DNA of 64,000 nucleotides from a virus: IMG/VR virus record IMGVR_UViG_3300013112_000677, positions 1 to 64,000 of that record; one strand, 5' to 3'. Shown piece by piece: positions 23,797 to 33,622 of this stretch (position 1 is its first letter; each line of letters starts with the position of its first letter). The notes under the pieces were generated by a model. It saw only the letters and a program-made list of their open reading frames with translations, ran no database searches and was not told where the DNA came from. The position numbers and the translations under genes were made by a program.

Positions 23797-23828
23797 ACAC
23801 ATTCCTCCAGCATTGTAGGTTCATCCCC

Positions 23829-23834
23829 CTTATG
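23829..23834 (-). promoter_or_regulatory. CATAAG element upstream of acidic-protein island
   Basis: On the minus strand TGTCATAAG lies just upstream of the island. A second -10-like hexamer, TACAAT, follows 11 bases downstream. One of four CATAAG copies in gaps before minus-strand genes. It faces the plus-strand promoter of the RNA polymerase gene. Confidence 0.35.
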
Positions 23835-23838
23835 ACAG

Positions 23839-23868
23839 TTGCCACTGAGCCCCTTGCAGGGGTAGCCT
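23839..23868 (+). promoter_or_regulatory. Weak promoter candidate before RNA polymerase gene
   Basis: TTGCCA (23839-23844) and TAGCCT (23863-23868), 18 bases apart, end 21 bases before the ATG of the 2043-aa RNA polymerase. The hexamers match the sigma-70 consensus only partly. The support is position and the shared 18-base spacing. Confidence 0.3.
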
Positions 23869-23889
23869 GGGGACCAAATAGGTGTCTTC

Positions 23890-26800
23890 ATGACAACGCT
23901 GAACCCAGAGGGCTCGTTTGACGCCCTCAAAGACCGTGTCAGCGGTGCCATCGAGTCGACCTTCCCCTACGAGGGACGGGACCGCAGGCTGGAAGTAGAC
24001 CGAGTCTGGGTCGACGACAAGAAGAGCATCGACGACATCCGCTCACAGCAAGAGGCCAAGATGAGGGGCAGGTCCTGGACCGTGCCCGTCATGGCCGACG
24101 TCCGCCTCATCGACAAGGAGTCAGGCAAGGAGCTGGACTCCCGGGCCATCCGGGTGGCCAACCTCCCCAAGGTCACCCGCCGCTACTCCTACATCGTCGA
24201 CGGCAAGGAGCGGCAGGTCGACAACCAGTTCCGCCTGAAGTCGGGCGTGTACCACCGCACCACAGGCAAGGGTCAGCTGGTGTCGAAGTGGAACGCGGAG
24301 AAGGGCCTGGGCTTCGACCTGAAGTTCGACCCGGCCAACCGCCGCTACCTCATCAACTACGGCGACTCCAACATCCCCCTGTACCCCGTGCTCAAGGCGA
24401 TGGGGGTGGGCGACGATGAGATCGAGCGCGAGCTCGGCCGTCGGATGCTCACCGCAGGGAAGAAGGAGAAGCACGACGTCGCGATGCGCGCCTTCTACAA
24501 GGCGTCCACCGGGAAGCAGGCTGACAGCATCGAGGCTGCCGAGGAGCACATCGCCAAGACCCTGGCCGAGACCAAGCTCCGGCCCGACAGCACCGTGCTC
24601 ACCCTGGGCAAGAAGTTCGACCACGTGAGCTCCAAGGCGCTGCTGGCCTCGGCCGCGAAGCTCGCGCGCATCTCCCGCGGTGAGGAGGACGAGGACAACC
24701 GCGAGCACCTGTTCTTCAAGGACGCCCTCTCCACCGAGGACTTCATCGAGGAGCGGCTGCAGCGGGCGCAGCGGGACATCAAGGCGAAGCTGTCCAACAA
24801 CATCGACAAGAAGGGCAAGCGGGTCCGCGAGGTCATCTCCCCCGACCTGTTCGACAAGCCCATCCGCTCGTTCTTCACCTCCAGCCAGCTCGCTCAGATG
24901 CCCGAGCAGATCAATCCCCTGGAGTTCGTGTCCGGCCAGACCAAGACCACGGTCATGGGAGAGGGTGGGATCAAGACCACGCACACCCTGACCGACGAGG
25001 TCCGGCTCATCGACCCGACCCACCTGGGCTTCCTCGACCCCATCCAGACTCCCGAGGGAGACAAGACGGGCATCACCCTCCAGCTCCCGCTGGGCGCACT
25101 CAAGAAGGGCAAGAAGCTCTACATCCGCGCCTACAACACCAAGACCGGGAAGATGGAGAACGTCGACGCCCACAAGGCGCACAACAGCACGATGGCCTAC
25201 CCCGACCAGTTCTCCTGGAAGGGCGGGAAGCCAACCCCCGACGCCTCCGGCCGCGTGGCGGTCAGCGGCCCGGGCGGGGAGCTGAAGACGGTCGACTACA
25301 AGGACGTGGACTACGTCCTGCGCTCCCCCAAGGCCCTGTTCGGGATGTCCTCCAACCTCATCCCGTTCCTCCAGAACAACCAGGGTGTCCGCGCCATGAC
25401 GGCCTCGCGCCAGCAGGAGCAGGCCGTTCCCCTGGTCGACCGCGAGCAGCCCCAGGTGCAGGTGAAGACGGAGAGCGGACGCACCTTCGAGCAGACCCTC
25501 GGCAGGTTCAACGCGCACCACGCTCCGGTGGCGGGCAAGGTCATCGAGATCAAGCCCGACGCCGTCGTCATCCGTGGGAAGGACCGCAAGAAGCACGAGG
25601 TCCAGCTCTACGACCACTTCCCCCTCAACGAGGCGTCCAGCGTCCTGCACTCCAACCCCGTCGTGAAGGTGGGGGACGAGGTCAAGTCGGGGCAGCTGGT
25701 GGCCGACTCCAACTTCACCAAGGGCGGCACCCTCGCCCTGGGGAAGAACCTGCGCGTCGCGTACCTCCCGTACAAGGGGTACAACTTCGAGGACGGCATC
25801 GTGGTCTCGGAGACGGGGGCGCAGAAGCTCACGTCCCAGCACATGCACCGCAAGCACCTGGCCATCGGCAAGGACACGGTCCTGAAGCGGGACAAGTTCC
25901 GCGCCTACTCCACCCCGGACCGCGCGCCGGACTCCAAGCTCAAGAAGCTCGACGACGACGGGATCATCCGGGTCGGCGAGACGGTCACCGAGGGCGACAT
26001 CCTGGTGGCCTCCCTGAAGAAGCCGGCCCCCACCAGTGAGCGGCGCGCCCTCGAGCGCCTGCACAAGAGCCTGGTCAAGGACCTGGTCGAGCGGCCGCTC
26101 ACCTGGGACAACGACACCCGCGGCAAGGTGATCCGGGTGGTGAAGACCCCCAAGGGCGTCGACGTCCACGTCGCCACCGAGGAGCCCGCCCGCGTTGGGG
26201 ACAAGCTGGTCGGCCGCCACGGGAACAAGGGCGTCATCACCGCCATCATCCCCGACCACGAGATGCCGAGGCCCACGGAGAAGGGGTCCGCACAGCTCGA
26301 CGTCCTGCTCAACCCGGCGGGGATCCCCGGCCGCATCAACCTCGGGCAGGTCCTGGAGACCGCGGCGAGCAAGCTGTCCACGAAGCGCCGGCCCTACGTG
26401 GTCAACAACTTCGCCGGCGGGGAGAAGGACTACATCTCGGACCTGAAGAAGGAGCTGGCCGCAGCCGGGGTCAAGGACACCGAGCCCCTGGTCGACCCTC
26501 AGACTGGCGCCGAGCTGGGCGACACCCTGACGGGCGACCAGTACATGCTCAAGCTCAAGCACCAGGTCACCAAGAAGTCTGCGGCCAGGTCCGGGGGGAC
26601 AGGCTACGGCTACGACGTGAACCGCGTGCCCAAGGGCGGGGGTGCCCACGGTGCCCAGGCGATGGACGCGCTGGGCATGTACGCCATGCTCGCGCACGGA
26701 GCGAAGGCCAACATCCGGGAGATGGCCACCTACAAGACCCAGCGCAACGACGAGCTGTGGGACGCGCTGCAGTCGGGCGAGCCCCTCCCCCCGCCGACGA

Positions 26801-29800
26801 CCTCCTTCGCCTACGACAAGTTCCAGGGGTACATGAACGTGATGGGGATCAACCCCACGAAGCGGGGCAGCGTGATCAACCTGTCCCCCTTGACCGATGC
26901 CCAGGTCGTCCAGATGTCCAACGGGGCACTGCCAGACGCGGGGCTGATGTTCCAGGGCAAGGACATGAAGCCCGAGCGAGGTGGCCTGTTCGACCCCCGC
27001 ATCACCGGCGGCCCCGACGGCACGAAGTGGAGCCACATCGAGCTGGCCGAGTCGATGCCCAACCCGGTGTTCGAGCGCGCCATCCTCACGCTGACGGGGC
27101 TGACCAACAAGAAGTACCAGGCCATCATGGCGGGCAAGGACGAGCTCGACGGCAAGTCCGGGCCCGAGGCCATCCGGGAGAAGCTCAAGGACATCGACGT
27201 CGACAAGCGGCTGCGGCAGCTCCGCCGGAAGATGGAGAAGACCGACGCCCCGGCAGCCCTGGCCAAGATGAGGAAGGAGTCCCGCTACCTCGAGGCTCTG
27301 CAGGCCAACGAGATGACGCCGAGCGACGCCTACCTCATGTCGGTGGTGCCCGTCCTCCCGCCGTCGATGCGGCCGGTCTCCGTGATGGACGGGGGCGACC
27401 TCAACACCCGCGACATCAACGGGCTGTACAAGTACCTCGCCATCTCCAACCGACAGCTCAAGGAGTTCGACCCGGGCCTGCCCGAGGGGGAGAAGCGCAA
27501 GCTGCAGGCGGAGCTGTACGACGACCTCCGTGCCCTGACGATGACGGGCAAGAACATCAACAAGCAGCAGTACCGCGGCGTGATGGAGACGATGAAGGGG
27601 GTGCCCCAGCCCAAGGACTCCTTCTTCCAGAAGAACCTCATCAGCCGCAAGCAGGACCTGTCGATGCGGTCCATCATCATCCCCGAGCCCGCGATGGGCC
27701 TGGATGAGGTGGGCATCCCCTACTCCCTGGCGAAGGAGACCTACAAGCCCTTCATCGTGCGGAAGCTGCGCACCGAGCAGGGGTTCACCCCGCTCGAGGG
27801 CCAGAAGGAAGTGGAGAAGGACACGGAGCTGGCCCGCCGCACCCTGGAGCGGGTGCTGGATGAGCGGCCCGTGCTGCTGAAGCGCGACCCCGTGCTCCAC
27901 AAGTTCGGCATCATGGCCTTCCAACCCAAGGTGGTGGAAGGCAAGGCCATCCGCATCCACCCGCTGGTGACCGGCGGGTACAACGCCGACTTCGACGGCG
28001 ACGCCATGTCCGCCTACGTCCCCCTCACCCACGAGGCGGTCAGCGAGGCGCACAAGATGTTCCCCTCGCGCAACCTGTTCAGCCCCACCTCGGGCCGGCT
28101 GATGTACCAGCCCGGCCACGAGGCACAGCTCGGGCTGTACCGGCTGACGAAGTGGGGCAAGCGCACCGGCCACGAGTTCAAGTCGACCAAGGAGGCCGCC
28201 AAGGAGGCCGCCGAGCTCGGCCTGGGCATGACCGATGTCATCACGGTCAAGGGCAAGGAGACGACCCTCGGCCGGCTGCTCATCGACCGGGTGCTGCCGA
28301 AGGGGGAGCGGGGGAACACGAAGCTCCTGCACACCCCCAGCTACCTGCTGGACAAGGGGGAGGCCCGGAAGCTCCTGACCTCCCTGGCCGAGAAGCACCC
28401 CAACGACTTCGGGGATGCGGTCAACCAGCTGAAGGACCTGGGGAACAACTACGCCTACCAGTCCGGCTTCTCCGTCAGCCTCCGAGACTTCACCCCGCAG
28501 CGGAACATCCGCGACCGCATCGTCAACGCGGCGCACAAGGAGGTGGCCGCCATCCACAAGCGGCGCGACATCTCCGAGGAGAAGAGGGAGCGGCTGGCCG
28601 CCGAGGCGTACCAGAAGGCGACCAACGAGCTGACCCGCATCCTCAAGCCGAAGCTGGCCAGGGAGAAGAACAACGCGCTCGAGCTCGTGTCCTCCGGCGC
28701 CCGCGGAGACTGGGACCAGCTGCGGCAGATCGTCGTGGCCCCGATGCTCATCAAGGACGCGGCCGACAGGCCCATCCCCATCCCCATCACGAAGAGCTAC
28801 GCCGAGGGCCTGGACACGGCGAGCTACTTCACCACGATGCAGGGCGCCCGCAAGACGATGATCCAGAAGACCAAGGAGACCGCCAAGCCTGGCGCGCTCA
28901 CCAAGGACATCGTCAACTCGGCCATGAACATGCTCGTCATCCCGGGCGACGCCCCGGACGACGCCGAGGACGGGATCTTCCTGGACACCGAGAGCCGGGA
29001 GATCATCGGCCGGTTCCTGTCGAAGCCCGCCAAGCTGCGGACGGGGGAGACCCTGCCGCGCAACACGGAGCTCACCCCCGAGGTCATCACGCGCATCCGC
29101 AACGCGGGCACGAAGAAGGTCTCGGTGCGCAGCCCACTACGCAGTGCCGCGGCGCAGGGCATCTACGCCAGGGACTACGGGACGCTGCCTGGTGGTGGCC
29201 TGCCTGAGCCGGGCACCAACATCGGCGTCATCGCAGCCCAGGCGCTGGGCGAGCCGGCGACCCAGCTCTCCATGAAGGCGTTCCACCACGGAGGCGTGGC
29301 GAGCACCAAGGGGAAGGTCACCGACTCGTTCACCCGCGTCGAGAACCTGTTGCAGATGCCGTCCACCCTGCCCGACTCAGCGACCCTGGCTGGCAGGGGC
29401 GGACGCATCTCCAAGATCGAGAAGGACCGGGACGTCGGCGGGCTCAACGTGTGGGTCGAGGACAAGCGGCACTACGTGCCCGAGCACCTGGTCCACTCCG
29501 GCCTCCACCTGCGCAAGGGCCTGGCCGTGAAGCGCGGCGACAGACTGTCGGCGGGACCCATCAACCCGCACGAGCTTCTGCCTTTGACCAACATCAACAC
29601 CGTGAGAAACTACCTCACGGATGAGGTGCACACCGCGTACAAGGACTCGGGAGTCCAGCGGCGGAACGCCGAGGCGGTCATCCGTGCCATCACCAACCTC
29701 GGTGTGGTGCGGGACCCCGCGGGCGACCCGACCCTGCTGAAGGGCGACCTCGTCTCGGTGTCGCAGATGGAAGCGCGCAACCGGAAGTCGAAGAAGCCAG

Positions 29801-30021
29801 TGGCGTTCCGCCCCGTCCTGCGCGGGGTGAACCAGACGCCGCTGGACATGCAGACCGACTGGATGGCACGTATGCAATACCAGCGCCTGCAAGATACAGT
29901 GGTGGACGCAGCCCTGAAGAACTGGGGCAGTGACATTCACGGGATGCACCCAGTCCCGGGCATGGCCTACGGAGCCGAGTTCGGGAAGCCCCCGCTTGGG
30001 GTGACGAGCTTCAAGTACTGA
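23890..30021 (+). CDS. Single-chain fused beta-beta' multisubunit-type RNA polymerase
   Basis: One uninterrupted 2043-aa chain contains both large subunits of cellular-type RNA polymerase. The beta half shows GRHGNKGVI at residues 775-783, then LNPAGIPGRINLGQ, as at the beta active-site region. The beta' half shows the catalytic magnesium loop NADFDGD at 1365-1371 and the trigger-loop segment EPATQLSMKAFHHGG from 1788. All three metal-binding Asp are present. Total length is well below bacterial beta plus beta' (about 2500), so peripheral domains are trimmed. No alpha, omega or sigma gene is visible. Natural beta-beta' fusions occur in Helicobacter and Wolbachia; phage enzymes such as phiKZ's are usually split. 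Its place among virion genes suggests possible packaging. Confidence 0.92.
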   Translation: MTTLNPEGSFDALKDRVSGAIESTFPYEGRDRRLEVDRVWVDDKKSIDDIRSQQEAKMRGRSWTVPVMADVRLIDKESGKELDSRAIRVANLPKVTRRYSYIVDGKERQVDNQFRLKSGVYHRTTGKGQLVSKWNAEKGLGFDLKFDPANRRYLINYGDSNIPLYPVLKAMGVGDDEIERELGRRMLTAGKKEKHDVAMRAFYKASTGKQADSIEAAEEHIAKTLAETKLRPDSTVLTLGKKFDHVSSKALLASAAKLARISRGEEDEDNREHLFFKDALSTEDFIEERLQRAQRDIKAKLSNNIDKKGKRVREVISPDLFDKPIRSFFTSSQLAQMPEQINPLEFVSGQTKTTVMGEGGIKTTHTLTDEVRLIDPTHLGFLDPIQTPEGDKTGITLQLPLGALKKGKKLYIRAYNTKTGKMENVDAHKAHNSTMAYPDQFSWKGGKPTPDASGRVAVSGPGGELKTVDYKDVDYVLRSPKALFGMSSNLIPFLQNNQGVRAMTASRQQEQAVPLVDREQPQVQVKTESGRTFEQTLGRFNAHHAPVAGKVIEIKPDAVVIRGKDRKKHEVQLYDHFPLNEASSVLHSNPVVKVGDEVKSGQLVADSNFTKGGTLALGKNLRVAYLPYKGYNFEDGIVVSETGAQKLTSQHMHRKHLAIGKDTVLKRDKFRAYSTPDRAPDSKLKKLDDDGIIRVGETVTEGDILVASLKKPAPTSERRALERLHKSLVKDLVERPLTWDNDTRGKVIRVVKTPKGVDVHVATEEPARVGDKLVGRHGNKGVITAIIPDHEMPRPTEKGSAQLDVLLNPAGIPGRINLGQVLETAASKLSTKRRPYVVNNFAGGEKDYISDLKKELAAAGVKDTEPLVDPQTGAELGDTLTGDQYMLKLKHQVTKKSAARSGGTGYGYDVNRVPKGGGAHGAQAMDALGMYAMLAHGAKANIREMATYKTQRNDELWDALQSGEPLPPPTTSFAYDKFQGYMNVMGINPTKRGSVINLSPLTDAQVVQMSNGALPDAGLMFQGKDMKPERGGLFDPRITGGPDGTKWSHIELAESMPNPVFERAILTLTGLTNKKYQAIMAGKDELDGKSGPEAIREKLKDIDVDKRLRQLRRKMEKTDAPAALAKMRKESRYLEALQANEMTPSDAYLMSVVPVLPPSMRPVSVMDGGDLNTRDINGLYKYLAISNRQLKEFDPGLPEGEKRKLQAELYDDLRALTMTGKNINKQQYRGVMETMKGVPQPKDSFFQKNLISRKQDLSMRSIIIPEPAMGLDEVGIPYSLAKETYKPFIVRKLRTEQGFTPLEGQKEVEKDTELARRTLERVLDERPVLLKRDPVLHKFGIMAFQPKVVEGKAIRIHPLVTGGYNADFDGDAMSAYVPLTHEAVSEAHKMFPSRNLFSPTSGRLMYQPGHEAQLGLYRLTKWGKRTGHEFKSTKEAAKEAAELGLGMTDVITVKGKETTLGRLLIDRVLPKGERGNTKLLHTPSYLLDKGEARKLLTSLAEKHPNDFGDAVNQLKDLGNNYAYQSGFSVSLRDFTPQRNIRDRIVNAAHKEVAAIHKRRDISEEKRERLAAEAYQKATNELTRILKPKLAREKNNALELVSSGARGDWDQLRQIVVAPMLIKDAADRPIPIPITKSYAEGLDTASYFTTMQGARKTMIQKTKETAKPGALTKDIVNSAMNMLVIPGDAPDDAEDGIFLDTESREIIGRFLSKPAKLRTGETLPRNTELTPEVITRIRNAGTKKVSVRSPLRSAAAQGIYARDYGTLPGGGLPEPGTNIGVIAAQALGEPATQLSMKAFHHGGVASTKGKVTDSFTRVENLLQMPSTLPDSATLAGRGGRISKIEKDRDVGGLNVWVEDKRHYVPEHLVHSGLHLRKGLAVKRGDRLSAGPINPHELLPLTNINTVRNYLTDEVHTAYKDSGVQRRNAEAVIRAITNLGVVRDPAGDPTLLKGDLVSVSQMEARNRKSKKPVAFRPVLRGVNQTPLDMQTDWMARMQYQRLQDTVVDAALKNWGSDIHGMHPVPGMAYGAEFGKPPLGVTSFKY
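29538..29550 (-). repeat. 13-bp palindrome copy 3, inverted centre
   Basis: CGACAGACTGTCG, inside the RNA polymerase gene, encoding G-D-R-L-S. The central base is A on the plus strand. Confidence 0.85.
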
Positions 30022-30030
30022 GGAGAGAGC

Positions 30031-30498
30031 ATGCACGACCTCGAGAAGACCGCAGTGTTCCACGCGTTCAGGGCCGGTGCCCTCGACGAGATGGAGAAGA
30101 TCGCCACCGAGCAGGGACTGACCCACCTAGAGAAGGTGGCCCTCCTGAGCGCCATGGGCAACGGCCTGCAGAAGGTCGCCATCTTCGGCGCCATCGGCAA
30201 GGGCGTGGCGAGCATGACCAAGAGCTTCGGCCAGTCCCTGGGGCAGCGTGGCTCGAAGGTGATGGCCGGACGCGCAGCCAAGGCCGGTGGTGAGGCCGTG
30301 AAGGCCCCCTGGCACATCGGTGCGGCCAACCGCCTCGGTGACGCGTCCAAGTGGATGGCCGCGCGTCCCGGGACCACGGGTGGTCTGGCCCTCGGTGGGG
30401 CAGGTCTGGGCGCAGCCGGCCTGACCGGCGCGGGCTTCGCCGCCGGCGGCGCCGCCGGTGAGGGCCACCAGGCTGTCCGCCGCGCCGTGAGGGGGTAG
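30031..30498 (+). CDS. Gly/Ala-rich virion-block protein with EKVA motifs, 155 aa
   Basis: Follows the RNA polymerase by nine bases with GAGGAGAG upstream of the ATG. The N-terminal 50 residues carry three tag-like peptides (EMEKIATE, HLEKVALL, LQKVAIFG). The C-terminal third is a Gly/Ala-rich hydrophobic stretch (GGLALGGAGLGAAGLTGAGF) that could cross or disturb a membrane. A minor virion or ejection protein is plausible. No homology is recognised. Confidence 0.55.
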   Translation: MHDLEKTAVFHAFRAGALDEMEKIATEQGLTHLEKVALLSAMGNGLQKVAIFGAIGKGVASMTKSFGQSLGQRGSKVMAGRAAKAGGEAVKAPWHIGAANRLGDASKWMAARPGTTGGLALGGAGLGAAGLTGAGFAAGGAAGEGHQAVRRAVRG

Positions 30499-30505
30499 TG
30501 CATAG

Positions 30506-31627
30506 GTGCCGCCCAACCCCCTGGTGCACGGCCGACGCAGGCCGGCCTTCATCGAGTCTGCACGGGTGATGAACGTGAACGCAGCGAGCTACTCGGTGGA
30601 CATCCTCACTGACCCGCCCGACGAGCGGTTCTGGGGTGACATGCCGTTTGCGTCCCCGTACATGCACCCGCAGGGGGGCGAGGGGCTGTACGTCATGCCC
30701 GAGGTGGGAGCTCGCTGCTGGGTCTGCTGGCCCAGCGACGCGCTCTCTCCCTTCGTGCTGGCCTACGGCCCCTACGCGTCCGCGGACCAGGAGGCGGCAA
30801 CCCGCTGGCGCTCCGGCCGGGAGGAGCTCCGGCCCGGGGACATCTACCTGGGCACGCGTGACCGCAACGGCATCGTCATCCGGCGCGGCGGGGTGCTGCA
30901 GGTGATGTCCACCCCGCTGGCTCAGCGGATGTACATCCCCATCAACAACCTCATCCGGGACTTCTGCCAGAACTACGGCATGCACACGTTCGGCGGCGAC
31001 CTGACCTGGGAGGTGGGGACCCCGGCGGACAACGCCTACGGGGACCGGGAGACGGTGTGGCGCCTCAAGGCCAAGGAGAAGGCGGACGACCCTGGGATCG
31101 TCTGCGACTTCTCCCTGGGCCACCACGACGAGGACGTGGCCCTGGAGCTGCTCATCTACAGCGACGGCACGGATGAGCACACGCAGGTGGCGCACCTCAC
31201 CATCGACAAGGCCGGGGTGACTACCTGGACCCTCGAGGACAACTTCAACATCGTCACCGAGAAGTCCTTCTCAGTGGAGGCCACGGAGAACGTGGAGATG
31301 GTGGCGACCCAGGAGATGAACCTGGACGGCAAGGCCGGCGTGCTGCTGCAGAGCACCAGCGCCGGCGTGAAGCTGCTGGCCAACGCGAACATCGAGCTGG
31401 GTGACTCCGGCCTCGTGGTGACGCCCGATGGGCGGGTCGAGGTGGGAGCAGGGGCCACGGAGAAGATGGTGCTGGGGGACTCCCTGGCCAGCTGGCTGCT
31501 CAACCACGGCCACATCATCACGGGTACCCTGAGCGGCACGGCGGTCACTGGTCAGACCGCCGGGCTGATGCCGGGTACTCCAGACCCGACGACCACGATC
31601 CTCTCGAAGAAGCACACGGTGAACTAG
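30506..31627 (+). CDS. Baseplate spike/hub-like protein (gpV/gp5-like)
   Basis: A 373-aa beta-rich protein. The N-terminus (ESARVMNVNAASYSVDILTD) looks like the OB-fold of baseplate assembly protein V or T4 gp5. The C-terminal part repeats short alternating strands (NIVTEKSFSVEATENVEMVA, then LLANANIELGDSG) as in the beta-helical spikes of contractile tails. The GTG start at 30506 is preceded by GAGGGGG. It is the best evidence here for a contractile tail. Assignment rests on pattern rather than a catalytic motif. Confidence 0.6.
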   Translation: MPPNPLVHGRRRPAFIESARVMNVNAASYSVDILTDPPDERFWGDMPFASPYMHPQGGEGLYVMPEVGARCWVCWPSDALSPFVLAYGPYASADQEAATRWRSGREELRPGDIYLGTRDRNGIVIRRGGVLQVMSTPLAQRMYIPINNLIRDFCQNYGMHTFGGDLTWEVGTPADNAYGDRETVWRLKAKEKADDPGIVCDFSLGHHDEDVALELLIYSDGTDEHTQVAHLTIDKAGVTTWTLEDNFNIVTEKSFSVEATENVEMVATQEMNLDGKAGVLLQSTSAGVKLLANANIELGDSGLVVTPDGRVEVGAGATEKMVLGDSLASWLLNHGHIITGTLSGTAVTGQTAGLMPGTPDPTTTILSKKHTVN

Positions 31628-31636
31628 GAGACTGCC

Positions 31637-33622
31637 ATGGATCTCTTCCTCGACGCACAGCCCACCACGGAGAAGACGGCCGCGTCCATCGCTCGGATGG
31701 ACAGCAACCCCGCCACGTGGTCCAAGCAGATCCTGCAGGAAGCGCACCGTCAGCTGCCCTTCCTCCAGGAGTACGACATCTCGGTGAACCTCACGGACTC
31801 CGCCCCCGAGCAGGGCTACGCCATCGGGTACATCGAGGTGAAGAACCCCACCATGATGACCCCGGGCGACGAGCTGATCACCCAGCCGGTGAAGCACGGC
31901 CGCATCCCCATCATCATCCGGGAGTTCGAGCTGCACCCGCTCGACCTGTTCATGAAGGGGGACAAGTCGTACCCGCTGACGGAGGCGCGCTTCCGCCAGG
32001 CGATGTTCCGGCCGGAGGAGTTCGACGCCCCCGGGAACCTCCCGCCCGAGGTGAACATCGAGAACAACCTCGAGCCCCCTTTCGTGGGCAACCGCGGCGG
32101 CTTCCTCTCCACGGGCCGCGAGGTGACCAGCTCGGTGCGCGACCTGCCGCCGCTGCTGTACACGCTGGCGCCGCTGATGGACAACCAGACCATCGAGAAG
32201 GTGGCGGACATCGTCGCCTCCGACCCCACCGTGCAGGCACGGTTCCGGGACAACCCCGACGCCGCGGCGAGCCTCGGGTTCCTGGCGGGCTCCAGCGAGA
32301 TGGAGAAGGCCTCGTCCGATGAGGTGTGGTCCTCCGTGGTCGAGCGCATCAAGCCCAACGTCATCCAGGTGGAGAAGCTGGCCAGCGGGAAGTACCGGGT
32401 GAAGTGGGCCAACTCCGAGGCGTTCGCGCCCCAGGAGGCAGAGATGGTGCAGCCCCAGGTCGAGGAGATGGCGGGCGAGGAAGCCATCGGTGGCCTCGGC
32501 GAGGGCGAGAACCTCACCGTGTCCCCCGACGCCGGCCCCACCCCGATGACGGAGCCGGAGCTGGACCTCAAGGCCATCGCCGAGTTCGGCCAGTGGAAGG
32601 TCGTGTCCCTGGACGGGCGTGAGCTGGTCGGCTGGGTGTTCCCCCAGCTCCTGAGCTTCGACGGGGAGTCCCTCCCCATGGCGCTGTTCACCAACGGCTC
32701 GGAGTACAGCATCCAGGGCGCCATCGCGGGCAGCCGCGTGGGCCAGGGGGTGAACCTCCCCCACTCCGACCCCCAGGGCTACGGCTGCTTCTACTACATC
32801 TCCGAGGGCACGGCGCGCGCGACCATCCCCTTCCAGATCGAGGCCCTCGACGAGACCGGGGAGTCCCGCACCTACTCGGTGAGCACCGACATGGGCGAGG
32901 AGTTCCAGGTGCAGGTGGTCCCGCAGCTGCAGGTCATCACGCCCATGGGCGAGGGGATGTACGGGGTGCCCGAGCACTTCGGCTTCCTCCCCCTGACCGG
33001 GCAGCTGACCAAGCTGGTGGAGGATCCCGCGGCCCTGACCAAGGAGTCCGAGGCCCGGGAGATCGCCGACTGGGGCGAGGTCATCACCGACGGCACCGTC
33101 TACAGCCTGAGCGGCCGGCCGTTCGAGAAGCTGGCGGACTCCGTCAAGAGCTTCATCGACAGGCCGGCGGCCGAGTTCCTCCTGGTCTCCGCCGGGGCCA
33201 ACCCCAGCGAGGTCAAGGAGAAGCTCGCCGTCGCCGCCGAGTTCGGCGGCGCGTCGTTCACCTTCAACAACCTCCGGCAGATCACCCCGTTCGTCGAGGT
33301 CTACGAGGACTCGATCAAGACCGCCAGCGCCGTGCGGGGCAAGCTCCCCGAGCCCCGGCTGCTGGTCAAGGAGGCAGCCGACGTGGCCGTCGGTGACGGC
33401 ACCGCCGTCGACGCCGTGCTGTCGCTGGGGTTCCTCACCCCCGAGACGGTGTCGGTCTTCCTCTCCTACATCCCGTACCTGGAGGACACCATCAACCGGC
33501 TGGCTGACCTGCTGATGGCCACCCGGATGGGCCTCCGCATCATGAACGAGAGCTCGGTCCGCACGGCGCTGTTCTCCCTGGAGGAGACGCTCAACGGCCT
33601 GAAGCTGCTGGCGCAGGCATGA
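31637..33622 (+). CDS. Large unknown structural protein, 661 aa
   Basis: Not recognised. ATG 31637 has AGGAGA upstream. The first 300 residues are mixed alpha/beta with an internal acidic linker; the C-terminal 250 residues alternate strands and helices. Tag-like peptides occur (TIEKVADIV, VEKLASGK, FEKLADSV). It overlaps the next gene by four bases. Its length and position between a spike-like protein and small assembly proteins suggest a tail or baseplate component. Confidence 0.5.
   Translation: MDLFLDAQPTTEKTAASIARMDSNPATWSKQILQEAHRQLPFLQEYDISVNLTDSAPEQGYAIGYIEVKNPTMMTPGDELITQPVKHGRIPIIIREFELHPLDLFMKGDKSYPLTEARFRQAMFRPEEFDAPGNLPPEVNIENNLEPPFVGNRGGFLSTGREVTSSVRDLPPLLYTLAPLMDNQTIEKVADIVASDPTVQARFRDNPDAAASLGFLAGSSEMEKASSDEVWSSVVERIKPNVIQVEKLASGKYRVKWANSEAFAPQEAEMVQPQVEEMAGEEAIGGLGEGENLTVSPDAGPTPMTEPELDLKAIAEFGQWKVVSLDGRELVGWVFPQLLSFDGESLPMALFTNGSEYSIQGAIAGSRVGQGVNLPHSDPQGYGCFYYISEGTARATIPFQIEALDETGESRTYSVSTDMGEEFQVQVVPQLQVITPMGEGMYGVPEHFGFLPLTGQLTKLVEDPAALTKESEAREIADWGEVITDGTVYSLSGRPFEKLADSVKSFIDRPAAEFLLVSAGANPSEVKEKLAVAAEFGGASFTFNNLRQITPFVEVYEDSIKTASAVRGKLPEPRLLVKEAADVAVGDGTAVDAVLSLGFLTPETVSVFLSYIPYLEDTINRLADLLMATRMGLRIMNESSVRTALFSLEETLNGLKLLAQA

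Noticed and set aside
24121-28557. A 1478-codon open frame antisense to the RNA polymerase gene
   Set aside because: It is a high-GC shadow of the real gene: composition is Leu/Val/Gly/Arg-rich without motifs, and no other strand evidence supports it. Similar long antisense frames oppose most large genes here.
23890-30021. Two separate beta and beta' genes with a missed frameshift or stop
   Set aside because: The frame is open from the beta N-terminus through the beta' trigger loop and C-terminus, with no internal stop and with conserved motifs in the same frame on both sides.
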